Shown here piece after piece: positions 6,096-14,715 of a stretch of DNA of 32,215 nucleotides (position 1 is its first letter; every line of letters begins with the position of its first letter). This DNA comes from Gammaproteobacteria bacterium (GTDB lineage: Bacteria; Pseudomonadota; Gammaproteobacteria; Enterobacterales; Alteromonadaceae). The DNA lies in NCBI GenBank assembly GCA_018820995.1, contig JAHJNE010000659.1, positions 1-32,215 on the forward strand, given 5' to 3'. The position numbers and the translations under genes are program-made. The notes under the pieces were generated by a model that searched no databases, had not been told where the DNA came from, and saw nothing but the letters and a program-made list of their open reading frames with translations.

Positions 6096-8972
6096 ATGTC
6101 AGTTCGCAATGTTTCGCAGGATCAATCGTCATCACATTCACGCAAACCGCACTATTTTTTACAGCCTGGGTTTTCAAAGAGCAAGCTCGCAACCTTAGTG
6201 CTGCTTGCCTTGGCAGGATTGCCCGCAGGCCAGGCGCTGGCTGAAGAGAGCGCCGCCAGCAAAGAAAAATCCGCCAAGGAAGAAAAAGTCGAAAAAATTG
6301 AAGTCACCGGCATTCGCAGCAGTATTAAAGAATCGTTGTTTATGAAACAAAACGCCACCAGTGTAGTCGATGTGGTGGTCGCCGAAGATATTGGCAAATT
6401 CCCGGATGAAAACCTGGCAGAAGCACTGCAACGGATCGCTGGCGTCACTATTACTCGGAACGGTGGCGAAGGACAGAACGTATTAATCCGCGGTTTGGGG
6501 GATGGTTACAACATCACCACCCTTAATGGACGCAAACTAGCCTCAGAAAACAGTGGCCGAGATTTTAACTATGACACTATCGCTTCGGAGCTGGTGAGCT
6601 CTATCGCAGTCTATAAATCACCCGAAGCACGCTTGCAAGAAGGTGGCATTGGCGCCGTTGTCGATATTCAAACCAGAAAGCCTCTTGATTTAAAAGGCTT
6701 GACGATGGCCGCTTCGGCAAAAGGCGTCTATGAAAATCGAACCGGCGAAACCCAGCCCCACCTGTCATTTCTGGTTGGTGACCTGTTTGACGATGGAAAG
6801 TTGGGGGTATTGCTAACAGGCGCTTATTCCGAGCGGACCTTACGCAATGACACCTATTCTGCCGCTGGTTTTTATGATGAAGCTGAAGGCGTGACCGAAG
6901 CGACAATCCCCGTAGATATGAATAAGGATGGGATCATTGATCAAGCCAATGAACTGTTTCCGTCAAAAGTACCGGCTTACATGTATTACGCCAATGCCCA
7001 GGATGTACGAGAGCGACTGGGCGGCACGCTAAATGTGCAATATCAGCCAAACGACTGGATTGATCTCAGTGCCGATGTTTTGTACTCGCGCTACAACACC
7101 AACGGCAATAGATATCAGATCGGCTTCGTCAACTACGATGAAAGCTGGACACCAGGTACGCCAATATTTGGCGATGCTAAATTTGGGGACGATGGCCGGG
7201 TCATTGCCGTCACCCAAACGGCCAACCCGATGGTGGAATTACTGAACCTGACATCCCCACGGAAAACGGATACCTGGCAATTTGGCACGAATGGTAAATT
7301 TCAATTAACTGATCAGCTGACGTTGGTTGCTGACTATTCACACTCAGAAGCCAAAGATCAAAATGCCGGCGACAATCGTTTTATCGTCGCGCGCGGGTTT
7401 GTCGACTCCATTAGCATCGACTACAGCAAAGATAACAAACTGCCGGATGTGACCATTGCTCCGGGGTTAAATGCTGAGCAAAAGTACGGTGCGCATTATA
7501 GCTATAACAGTGGAACCGGCGTCACAGACAAAGTAGATGACCTCAAACTACTGGCCTCTTACACAGTCGATGATTCCATTATCACCAAAATTGATGCCGG
7601 CATTACCTATGTGCAACAAACCAAATCGCGCAGCGAATTCTCTTCAAAAAACCCAAGTCAGTTTAGCAATGGCGGTTTTTATCTGACGCGGGACAAATAC
7701 GCTTTTGACAATAGCACCGTATTCTCACAGGGCGATTTTTCACTCTTCCGGATCCCGACAGATGTCTTTGTACCCGCAAATTTCGACAATTTCCTCGATG
7801 GTGAAGCTGGCGTGCATCCGAGCCCGTGGCCAAGCTTCGATTACGACAAATTACTGTCTTACTACCGCAGTATCAATGCCGAAGCCGCCGACAAAAGCAT
7901 CGTGCCGCAGCTCAATCAAGCCGGTGCTTTTAATGTGAAAGAAGCAATCAGCACCGCCTTTATCCAAATGAACATAGAAGACACCGTCTTTGAGCTACCA
8001 TACTTTTTAAATATTGGCGTGCGCGCCAGTAAAACCGAAGTCACCAGCAGTGGTTTTTCCTATGATTTAGCCAAAGTGGTGCTGGATGGCAATGGCAAAC
8101 CGACTAACAATGACTGGCGCACAGTGCAACAAATTAGTCATGACGGTTCGTACAGCGAGTTACTGCCAAGCCTTAACTTCAAGCTGACGCTACAGGACGA
8201 TCTATTCTTCCGCTTTTCGGCGGCTGAAGTGATGAGTCGTCCAAGCCTTGATCAGTTAAAACCTTGGGCTGCCCCAAACTTCACCACGTTCAAAGAAGGT
8301 TTGCCACAACTCAGTATTAACTTTCCTGATTTACCGCCAGAAATGGCCAAACAGTATGACGCTACACTGGAATGGTATTTTGCCGACAGCAGTCAGCTGG
8401 CAGCTGGGGTGTTTATCAAAGATATTGAGTCTTTTATCAGCACAGAACGCGGCCCGATAGATCTACATGGAGTGAAATATTATGCCGAATATCCGATCAG
8501 CGGCGAATATGGCGCCAGTATCAAAGGTGTCGAGTTATCCTGGCAACAATCGATGGAAAATTGGTTACCAACGCCGTTTGATGGCATGGGTATCCAATTG
8601 AACTATACCTATGTTGACAGCCAGTTTGACGACCCGGAACTGAAGGATATTTCTTATACTGGGATGTCTAAAAATTCCTATAATGCAGTGGTTTATTATG
8701 AAAAAGATGGCATTCAGGCGCGCCTGGCCTACAACTGGCGCAGCAAGTTTCTGTTGTACCCGGGGGATTGGGGCGGCGATAGCTGGATAGCCGATTATGG
8801 TCAGTTAGACGCCAGTGCCAGCTACGACATTAACGAGCAATTGTCGGTGTATACCGAAGTATCAAATCTCACCAACCAGCGCTATTGGGGTTATGTCAAA
8901 CAGGAAGATCAGGTGAACTTTTTGGAACGCTTTGGCACCCAGTTTGCTGTTGGGATCCGCGGTAATTTCTAA
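6096..8972 (+). CDS. TonB-dependent outer-membrane receptor for GalNAc-containing glycans (AgaO-like)
   Basis: 958 residues. A long basic n-region (about 30 residues) precedes the hydrophobic core LATLVLLALAGLPAG, with signal cleavage predicted after QALA near residue 49. A short Lys/Glu-rich linker follows, then the plug domain: IEVTGIRSSIKESL, DVVVAEDIGKFPDENLAEAL, RIAGVTITRNGGEGQNVLIR, and EGGIGAVVDIQTRKP at its end. The rest is a beta-barrel ending in Phe (VGIRGNF), the outer-membrane assembly signal. There is no N-terminal STN domain, so direct sigma/anti-sigma signalling is not expected. The pattern matches the large proteobacterial carbohydrate-linked TonB receptor group. GGAGGGG lies just before the ATG. 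The partner GH31 gene follows in the same direction. A receptor gene belongs to GalNAc regulons in Shewanella; the exact ligand (sugar or oligosaccharide) is inferred. Confidence 0.9.
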   Translation: MSVRNVSQDQSSSHSRKPHYFLQPGFSKSKLATLVLLALAGLPAGQALAEESAASKEKSAKEEKVEKIEVTGIRSSIKESLFMKQNATSVVDVVVAEDIGKFPDENLAEALQRIAGVTITRNGGEGQNVLIRGLGDGYNITTLNGRKLASENSGRDFNYDTIASELVSSIAVYKSPEARLQEGGIGAVVDIQTRKPLDLKGLTMAASAKGVYENRTGETQPHLSFLVGDLFDDGKLGVLLTGAYSERTLRNDTYSAAGFYDEAEGVTEATIPVDMNKDGIIDQANELFPSKVPAYMYYANAQDVRERLGGTLNVQYQPNDWIDLSADVLYSRYNTNGNRYQIGFVNYDESWTPGTPIFGDAKFGDDGRVIAVTQTANPMVELLNLTSPRKTDTWQFGTNGKFQLTDQLTLVADYSHSEAKDQNAGDNRFIVARGFVDSISIDYSKDNKLPDVTIAPGLNAEQKYGAHYSYNSGTGVTDKVDDLKLLASYTVDDSIITKIDAGITYVQQTKSRSEFSSKNPSQFSNGGFYLTRDKYAFDNSTVFSQGDFSLFRIPTDVFVPANFDNFLDGEAGVHPSPWPSFDYDKLLSYYRSINAEAADKSIVPQLNQAGAFNVKEAISTAFIQMNIEDTVFELPYFLNIGVRASKTEVTSSGFSYDLAKVVLDGNGKPTNNDWRTVQQISHDGSYSELLPSLNFKLTLQDDLFFRFSAAEVMSRPSLDQLKPWAAPNFTTFKEGLPQLSINFPDLPPEMAKQYDATLEWYFADSSQLAAGVFIKDIESFISTERGPIDLHGVKYYAEYPISGEYGASIKGVELSWQQSMENWLPTPFDGMGIQLNYTYVDSQFDDPELKDISYTGMSKNSYNAVVYYEKDGIQARLAYNWRSKFLLYPGDWGGDSWIADYGQLDASASYDINEQLSVYTEVSNLTNQRYWGYVKQEDQVNFLERFGTQFAVGIRGNF

Positions 8973-9037
8973 TGTTCAGTGCTCATGCCGTTGAGAAGCA
9001 ATAAACGCTTGGTCAACGGTATGCCACCCACTGCATC

Positions 9038-9066
9038 CACCGGCATTGTGTTCAGCACTGCCGGTG
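9038..9066 (+). promoter_or_regulatory. Intercistronic hairpin between receptor and GH31 genes
   Basis: CACCGGCA at 9038-9045 and TGCCGGTG at 9059-9066 form a perfect 8-bp stem with a 13-nt loop, followed by a broken T-rich run. It sits 14 nt before the GH31 ribosome site. It could attenuate transcription or protect the receptor mRNA, so that more receptor than enzyme is made. Confidence 0.5.
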
Positions 9067-9092
9067 TTTCTAAATTTATAAGAGGTTGTTTC

Positions 9093-12000
9093 ATGGGTAT
9101 TCGTTGTGGTCAGACTTTATTCGCGCTGGCTGTCAGCCAAACACTGGCGATGGCTACCGTCGCTGCGCCAATCGGCAATTTACAGCAGATCAGGGCTGAA
9201 ACCAGTCAGGTAGAGATCCAAACAGACCAGCAAGTGCAGCTGCAAATTCAATTATTAAAACCCGATGTTTTCCGACTACAAGCGAGCAACGACGGCAAAT
9301 TTACTGGTCCAGGCAACAAAGCGGCAGCAATTGTCATCAAGCAGGATTATGCCCGCGTTGAGTTCAACCTGAGCGACCAGGGCGACTATCAGTTACTAAA
9401 AACCAGTGCCATGGCGCTGCGTATTTACAAACAACCGCTGAAGTTCGCTTTATATAAAGCTGACAATCAAACGCTAATATTTGAAGAGTTACAACCGCTG
9501 GAACTGGCCAAAGACCTAAGTTTCCAAACCCTCAGCAGTTCTACCGACGAGCGTTTTTTTGGTGGTGGCCAGCAAAACGGTGCCTTTGAATTTAAAGGCA
9601 AAACCATGGATATTTCTTATTCTGGCGGCTGGGAAGAAGGTGACCGGCCAAGTCCGGCACCATTTTTTATGTCGAATAAAGGGTACGGTGTCCTTCGCAA
9701 TACCTGGGCCAATGGCAGCTACGATTTTCGCTCCAATGAATACATCAATGTAAGCCACCAGGAACAACGCTTTGATAGTTACTATTTTGTCGGTGATTCA
9801 TTAAATGACGTACTGGCCGACTATACCGAACTGACGGGTCGCGCCCGCCTGATCCCACGTTGGGCTTTTGAATATGGCGATGCCGACTGCTACAACGATG
9901 GCGACAATATTAAAAAACCGGGCACAGTGCCGGATGGCTGGAGCGACGGCCCAACCGGCACGACACCAGATGTGATTGATAGTGTTGCCAAAAAATATCG
10001 TGAACACGACATGCCTGGCGGCTGGATTTTACCGAATGATGGATATGGTTGTGGTTACACCAATCTGCCGGAAGTGGTGAAAGGGTTAGCAAAATACGGT
10101 TTTCGCACCGGTCTTTGGACCGAAAACGGCGTGGATAAAATTGCCTGGGAAGTTGGCACCGCCGGCACCCGCGCCCAAAAACTCGACGTTGCCTGGACCG
10201 GTCAGGGCTATCAATTCGCGCTCGACGCCAATAAAGCCGCTGCTGATGGCATTTTGAATAACTCCGACTCACGGCCATTTTTATGGACAGTCATGGGCTG
10301 GGCTGGCATTCAGCGCTATGCCGTCACCTGGACCGGCGACCAGTCTTCCAGTTGGGATTATATCCGCTGGCATATCCCAACCCTGATTGGCTCGGGTTTA
10401 TCCGGTCAGACTTATGCCACTGGTGATGTTGACGCCATTTTTGGCGGCAGCCCGGAAACCTTTACCCGCGATTTGCAATGGAAAGCCTTCACCCCAGTAC
10501 TGATGGGGATGTCCGGTTGGGCCAAAGCGGCGCGTAAACATCCGTGGTGGTATGACGAACCTTATCGCAGCATCAACCGTGATTATCTGAAGTTAAAAAT
10601 GCGCTTGATGCCGTACATGTACACCACGGCTTATGAAGCAGAAATAACCGGCGCACCGATTATCCGTGGCTTGATGTGGGACTATCCGCAAGATCCATCC
10701 GCATTCACCGAAGCGCATAAATATCAGTTTTTAGTTGGCAAAGATCTGCTGGTAGCGCCGGTTTACCGCTCGATGGCGGCGACTAAAGGCTGGCGTAAAG
10801 ATGTGTATTTACCACAAGGCCAATGGATTGATTACTGGGATGGGCGGGTCGTGACGGCACCGACAACCGGCGCCAAACTGGATTACAAAACCGATCTGAA
10901 AACGATCCCGGTGTTTGTGCGGGCCGGTGCCATTTTACCGATGTATCCTGAATCATTGTATGACGGCGAAAAACCCAAAGATGTGCTGACACTCGACATT
11001 TATCCTTATGGTCAAAGCAATTACCAAATGTACGAAGATGATGGTAATAGCCGCCAATATCAGCAGGGCAAATTCAGTCAGCAACAATTTCGGGTTACTG
11101 CACCTGAAGGTATAGCCGGCGATATTCAAATCAATATCGATGCGGTCAGTGGCGAATACGCAGGTCAGGAACAACAACGGGTTTACCAGCTACAGGTTCA
11201 CAGCCGCATTCAACCTGACCAGGTCACGGTTGCAGGGAAAGTGCTGAAACAACTCAAAGATGCTAATGCTTTTTCCAAAGCCGAAAGCGGCTGGTATTTT
11301 AGCGCGCAGCAATACGGCGTGGTACAGGTAAAAACGGCCAAGACCTCGATTCGTCAGGCGTTGCAATTTGAACTTGCCATCAACCCGGCATTGCCGTTAA
11401 CCCCCACTGCCGGCTATGAACAGGCGCCGGAGCTTGGCAACGCCATTGCCGCGGATAGCTTGCTGGTCTTAAATCGTCCGGCCGAAGAGTCTGGTCATGT
11501 GCTGGAAAACGCTTTTGACGACAATCCAACCACCTGGTTTCGCACCAAACGTGACCAGGCACAAAAAACCGGGGCCCATGAATTTACATTGGCCTTGGGT
11601 GAACGGCGGATGGTCAACGGTTTTGAAATTGCACCACGCAACGATCAGCACTGGAAATATGGTCAGGTGCGCGATTATGAAGTCTATATCGCCGATAACA
11701 ATGGCGAATGGGGCGAGCCCGCGTATCGCGGCACCTTAAAACTGCTGCAAACGATACAAAAAGTTGAGTTTCCAGCCAAAGCCGGCACCCTATTCCGCTT
11801 TCGGGTGTTAAGCACTCAGGATCAGGCCGATGATGGTACAGCGATCGATTCGATGGTGACAGCGGCAGGTGATGATGCTGCGGGCAAGCAAACGGACGAG
11901 CAAAAAAGTAATTCAGATGCAGCGGCTGAGAAACCAGTTGTCGCCAAAGCCTTTAATGCCCTAATCCCAAAACAAGTAACGCCAATCACCATTTCCGAGT

Positions 12001-12485
12001 TTAAAGTGCTGGAACAGCCGCTGCCAAACCAGCCGCAGTTACAACAACCGCTGTCGGAAGTGGTCGCCAGTGTCAGCGAAAATAGCCGTGGTCCGGTTGA
12101 ACTGGATAGTAGCAACGGCGGCAAAAAAGCCAAAGATGGCGCGCAAATGCAAATGAACGGCCTGAAGTTTCGTAAAGGCCTCGGCGTCGCCGGCCACAGC
12201 AGGATTGATTACCCACTGCAAGGCCACTGGCAGTTGTTCCGCGCCGATGTCGGCATCGACGATAGTTGTCGCCAGCATGGCAGTGTGCAGTTCCAAATCT
12301 ATGGTGACGACCAGCTACTCTACGATTCAGGCACTTTACAGGCGCCAGCCGTGGTGAAACCACAACTGGATATTCGCGGCATCAAATTATTGAGCCTGCG
12401 TACCACAGCCGGTCACAGCAAAGTTTGTGCGAATTGGGCCAATGCGATGGTGATTGGTTTTGCCGGGGATAAAGCTGGCAAGTAA
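9093..12485 (+). CDS. Secreted multidomain GH31 glycosidase, probable alpha-N-acetylgalactosaminidase
   Basis: 1130 residues. The frame extends back to a GTG at 8979, but ATG at 9093 has AGAGG 7 nt upstream and opens a clear signal peptide (MGIRCGQTLFALAVSQ, cleavage near TVA-AP); the upstream extension crosses a hairpin. Layout: N-terminal beta-sandwich (about 30-250), GH31 barrel (about 255-600), C-terminal sandwiches (to about 770), CBM32/F5-8C-like module (about 785-975), NPCBM/CBM51-like module (about 985-1125). Likely catalytic residues are Asp365 in KLDVAWTG (nucleophile) and Asp416 in TWTGDQ (acid/base), 51 residues apart. GLWTENGVDKIAWEVG, ATGDVDAIFGGSPETF and the GH31+CBM32+NPCBM build resemble the alpha-GalNAcase branch of GH31 rather than alpha-glucosidases. 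Position beside aga genes supports GalNAc release. It is periplasmic or secreted. Specificity (Tn antigen, blood-group A, other alpha-GalNAc) is inference. Confidence 0.85.
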   Translation: MGIRCGQTLFALAVSQTLAMATVAAPIGNLQQIRAETSQVEIQTDQQVQLQIQLLKPDVFRLQASNDGKFTGPGNKAAAIVIKQDYARVEFNLSDQGDYQLLKTSAMALRIYKQPLKFALYKADNQTLIFEELQPLELAKDLSFQTLSSSTDERFFGGGQQNGAFEFKGKTMDISYSGGWEEGDRPSPAPFFMSNKGYGVLRNTWANGSYDFRSNEYINVSHQEQRFDSYYFVGDSLNDVLADYTELTGRARLIPRWAFEYGDADCYNDGDNIKKPGTVPDGWSDGPTGTTPDVIDSVAKKYREHDMPGGWILPNDGYGCGYTNLPEVVKGLAKYGFRTGLWTENGVDKIAWEVGTAGTRAQKLDVAWTGQGYQFALDANKAAADGILNNSDSRPFLWTVMGWAGIQRYAVTWTGDQSSSWDYIRWHIPTLIGSGLSGQTYATGDVDAIFGGSPETFTRDLQWKAFTPVLMGMSGWAKAARKHPWWYDEPYRSINRDYLKLKMRLMPYMYTTAYEAEITGAPIIRGLMWDYPQDPSAFTEAHKYQFLVGKDLLVAPVYRSMAATKGWRKDVYLPQGQWIDYWDGRVVTAPTTGAKLDYKTDLKTIPVFVRAGAILPMYPESLYDGEKPKDVLTLDIYPYGQSNYQMYEDDGNSRQYQQGKFSQQQFRVTAPEGIAGDIQINIDAVSGEYAGQEQQRVYQLQVHSRIQPDQVTVAGKVLKQLKDANAFSKAESGWYFSAQQYGVVQVKTAKTSIRQALQFELAINPALPLTPTAGYEQAPELGNAIAADSLLVLNRPAEESGHVLENAFDDNPTTWFRTKRDQAQKTGAHEFTLALGERRMVNGFEIAPRNDQHWKYGQVRDYEVYIADNNGEWGEPAYRGTLKLLQTIQKVEFPAKAGTLFRFRVLSTQDQADDGTAIDSMVTAAGDDAAGKQTDEQKSNSDAAAEKPVVAKAFNALIPKQVTPITISEFKVLEQPLPNQPQLQQPLSEVVASVSENSRGPVELDSSNGGKKAKDGAQMQMNGLKFRKGLGVAGHSRIDYPLQGHWQLFRADVGIDDSCRQHGSVQFQIYGDDQLLYDSGTLQAPAVVKPQLDIRGIKLLSLRTTAGHSKVCANWANAMVIGFAGDKAGK

Positions 12486-12505
12486 CTTCAGATTGTGACC
12501 TGTGC

Positions 12506-12558
12506 AGCAGATATCATAACTAACATCCGAATGATGGCAGTTTTGGTATCTGCTTTTT
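12506..12558 (+). terminator. Probable Rho-independent terminator after the GH31 gene
   Basis: AGCAGATA at 12506-12513 pairs perfectly with TATCTGCT at 12547-12554, then the T run continues. The loop is long (33 nt), which weakens the call. It lies between convergent genes, 21 bases past the GH31 stop. Confidence 0.45.
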
Positions 12559-12593
12559 GTTTGGTTGGCGCGGTCATTATTTAGCGGGGCGTC

Positions 12594-12830
12594 TTACACC
12601 CCCTCTTTTGCCCTTGCGATTGCCAACTGAATGGCGGCTTTAGCTTGCGGACTATTTTTCCAACAGCTGGTACGCAACATCAAAGCAACTCGCTCGGCAA
12701 TCTCAGTCGCCTGATAATTTGCCAAGTCAGCAAATGAGTGGATGCCAATTTCCTCAAATCGCTGTAAAACTTTAGGGCCAACGCCCTTTACCGCCAACAA
12801 TGCTTCCCGCTCTGGCGCTGAAAATGCCAT
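12594..12830 (-). CDS. Small helix-hairpin-helix protein
   Basis: 78 residues from ATG at 12830, chosen because GGAG lies about 7 nt upstream; the longer frame to 12860 would overlap the preceding gene's stop. LLAVKGVGPKVLQRFEEIG (about residues 11-29) is a clear helix-hairpin-helix with the GxGxK-type turn used for sequence-independent DNA backbone contacts. IHSFADLANY and a helical tail with CWKNSPQAKAAIQLA follow. No catalytic domain is present. It lies 29 bp after the PhyH-type gene in the same direction, so co-transcription is likely though the functional link is obscure. A DNA-binding or DNA-repair accessory role is possible; the specific function is unknown. Confidence 0.75.
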   Translation of the reverse strand: MAFSAPEREALLAVKGVGPKVLQRFEEIGIHSFADLANYQATEIAERVALMLRTSCWKNSPQAKAAIQLAIARAKEGV

Positions 12831-12859
12831 CACTATCTCCGTTAGATTGATCAAGTCCA

Positions 12860-13630
12860 CTACAAAGGTAACTGCCAGGTTTTGATGGCTATCGTATTTT
12901 CAAAGGCATCGGGGCATTCGAGTTTTTCCAGTATCTCAGGCCCGGGTAAGCAGTCATTATCCACAAATTTAACCAGTTCAGGAACAGAGTCGCAGAACAA
13001 AATGTCGAGTGACAGGCGATCCATCCCATAAATTCCCCGATGAATCATATTGGCACTAAATACCAATAAATCACCGGTAGCTAACGTCACTCTGAAACCC
13101 GAAGCAAGATCTTCATAGTTTTTGTGACCATTTAGCTCCATCCGAACATCAAACTCTTCGCTGTTATCCCAACGCTGATGGGTTCCTGGCACGAGTTCGA
13201 CTCCGGGTTCATCCACTAAAGCAATCCGACAATGCACAACATGAAGACTGTGCAGCGCTTTTTTCTGCTCATCGACGGACAGATGGTACTGTGGATCCCG
13301 ATGCCAGTAATTTTTCTGGTTGATATTCACCGGATCAAAAAACAATTGAGTATTCATAAATGCAGGTTGTTCGCCAATGATTGAAGTCACGACGTTCATC
13401 AACTTCGCCGAACCGATAAACTTAAATAATGTTTCCCGCTCTGCATCCCGCAAGTGCTTTTTGGCGGTTAGATAAGCAGAGTTTATTGCTTTTGTGGCGT
13501 AAAAAGTGGCGTTTTCTTGTCTCCACGATTGGTGAAACTGCGTGACCACTTCGCGTAGATTTTGCAGCTCATTTGGACTTAAAAAATCTTTAACAATGAA
13601 AAAGCCATCATCCTGGTAGTTTTGATGCAT
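12860..13630 (-). CDS. PhyH-type Fe(II)/2-oxoglutarate dioxygenase
   Basis: 256 residues, cytoplasmic, no signal peptide. Matches phytanoyl-CoA dioxygenase-like enzymes: DGFFIVKDFLSPNELQ at the N-terminus, metal-binding YWHRDPQ (His110, Asp112), VELVPGTHQRWD near 144-155, GDLLVFSANMIHRG (distal His197) and Arg205 in GMDRLSLDI as the likely 2-oxoglutarate anchor. The full HxD...H triad is present, so it is probably active as a hydroxylase or halogenase-like oxygenase. The substrate is unknown; family members act on lipids, amino acids and natural products. The ATG is supported by length, but the ribosome site is poor and the leader carries a 7-bp hairpin, so translation may be controlled. The helix-hairpin-helix gene follows. 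Confidence 0.8.
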   Translation of the reverse strand: MHQNYQDDGFFIVKDFLSPNELQNLREVVTQFHQSWRQENATFYATKAINSAYLTAKKHLRDAERETLFKFIGSAKLMNVVTSIIGEQPAFMNTQLFFDPVNINQKNYWHRDPQYHLSVDEQKKALHSLHVVHCRIALVDEPGVELVPGTHQRWDNSEEFDVRMELNGHKNYEDLASGFRVTLATGDLLVFSANMIHRGIYGMDRLSLDILFCDSVPELVKFVDNDCLPGPEILEKLECPDAFENTIAIKTWQLPL

Positions 13631-13637
13631 AGAGATA

Positions 13638-13658
13638 CCAATAATTTTTGGTTATTGG
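13638..13658 (-). promoter_or_regulatory. Hairpin or dyad just upstream of the PhyH-type gene
   Basis: CCAATAA-N7-TTATTGG is a perfect 7-bp inverted repeat ending 7 nt before the ATG, so one arm covers the ribosome-site position. It could be an RNA hairpin limiting translation or a repressor operator. Confidence 0.45.
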
Positions 13659-13754
13659 GAAAATACTGCGTATTGACCGAAACGACCAGCAGTCTTTTTC
13701 CTCGTGAGTTCACCAACAGCATTGAACAATGTGTTCGGCAATTAAACGCAGCTG

Positions 13755-14534
13755 TCAGCGGTTGCCCTCGCATGCTAACTCCACCAAAGATTGGGCATTA
13801 ATACGGTAACGCTCTTGCAGCAATAAGTACTTTTCATCTTGAAACAACGACTTCAGCGCTTGATCAAAAGCTTTTGCATCTTCGACTTTGCGAAAAGCGG
13901 CACGGTAATAACTGGCTGGGAATAAAGGATGAATAGTGACCTGTTGCAGGGGGACGATTTTATCATTGTGATAATTAAATATATTTACATCCATCACCAA
14001 CGCCTGCACTCTTTTGCGCAGTAACGATTCCACCTGACTACTTTGCTCAACGGTTTCCCGGTATTTGTAGGAGTTTTCGACCGCGCTCCGATATTCATCA
14101 CCCAGCAGCTGCGATGCATTTTGAAACGCTAATACCGATAAATCCTTCAAATCACTCAACTGCACGATCGACAATGCATCGGCTTCCAAAGTAATCACCA
14201 CATTCTGATAACGAATATAGGGACAGCTATAAAACAGTTCAGGCTCGTTAGCGGACATCGGCTGTAAAGTCGCAATATCGCCAATCCCTTGCTGTAACAA
14301 CGTTTGGATTCGCTTATTCGGAACGTGGGTAAATTCTGCGCGGTAGCCCATCCGTTGCACAACTTCGCGTAATAACTCAAGCTCAAAACCGTCCGAGGTT
14401 TCAATCTGAATATAGGGCGGCTTGCTCATCCCAACCAACACTTGCAGCGGCTGTTTATCTCGAGCCTCAACCTGAAATCCAAGCTGTACCGCCAAAATTA
14501 CCAGCCACACCCATACCCGACCAATGTTTGTCAT
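13755..14534 (-). CDS. Orphan periplasmic substrate-binding protein (SBP family 3-like)
   Basis: 259 residues from the chosen ATG, which opens a signal peptide (TNIGRVWVWLVILAVQLGFQ, cleavage near VEA). The frame is open to an ATG at 14615, which would add a second hydrophobic segment; I prefer the shorter form, although neither start has a strong ribosome site. The mature part has the bilobed family-3 pattern: LQVLVGMSKPPYIQIETSDGFELELLREV, then GIGDIATLQPM, PYIRYQNVVIT, LKDLSVLAFQNAS and the SLLRKRVQALVMD region. No ABC permease or ATPase is nearby, so it may be a stand-alone sensor or polar amino-acid binder of the kind common in Alteromonadales. The ligand is unknown. Confidence 0.7.
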   Translation of the reverse strand: MTNIGRVWVWLVILAVQLGFQVEARDKQPLQVLVGMSKPPYIQIETSDGFELELLREVVQRMGYRAEFTHVPNKRIQTLLQQGIGDIATLQPMSANEPELFYSCPYIRYQNVVITLEADALSIVQLSDLKDLSVLAFQNASQLLGDEYRSAVENSYKYRETVEQSSQVESLLRKRVQALVMDVNIFNYHNDKIVPLQQVTIHPLFPASYYRAAFRKVEDAKAFDQALKSLFQDEKYLLLQERYRINAQSLVELACEGNR

Positions 14535-14715
14535 AAGAGCATCCGGCGAAGTCATACCTGTTGCAAGCATAGTTGGCACAACTGTGATTAATCCAGCAAG
14601 TACAATAACTATCATCGCGAAGGGTGCGACCTATTGTCGCAACATCTGGAATTGTTGAATTTTAGTCGATAGTATAAATCCAGATATTTTTGATATTCAG
14701 TGAGTTACTCAATCT

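Noticed and set aside
8979-9092. 38-residue GTG-started extension of the GH31 protein
   Set aside because: It crosses a strong hairpin and would bury the signal peptide; ATG at 9093 has a good ribosome site.
11822-12133. 103-residue frame antisense to the GH31 C-terminal part
   Set aside because: Low-complexity shadow of the Ala/Asp-rich linker.
13579-13773. 64-residue frame spanning the PhyH upstream gap
   Set aside because: No ribosome site or family match; it overlaps two better genes.
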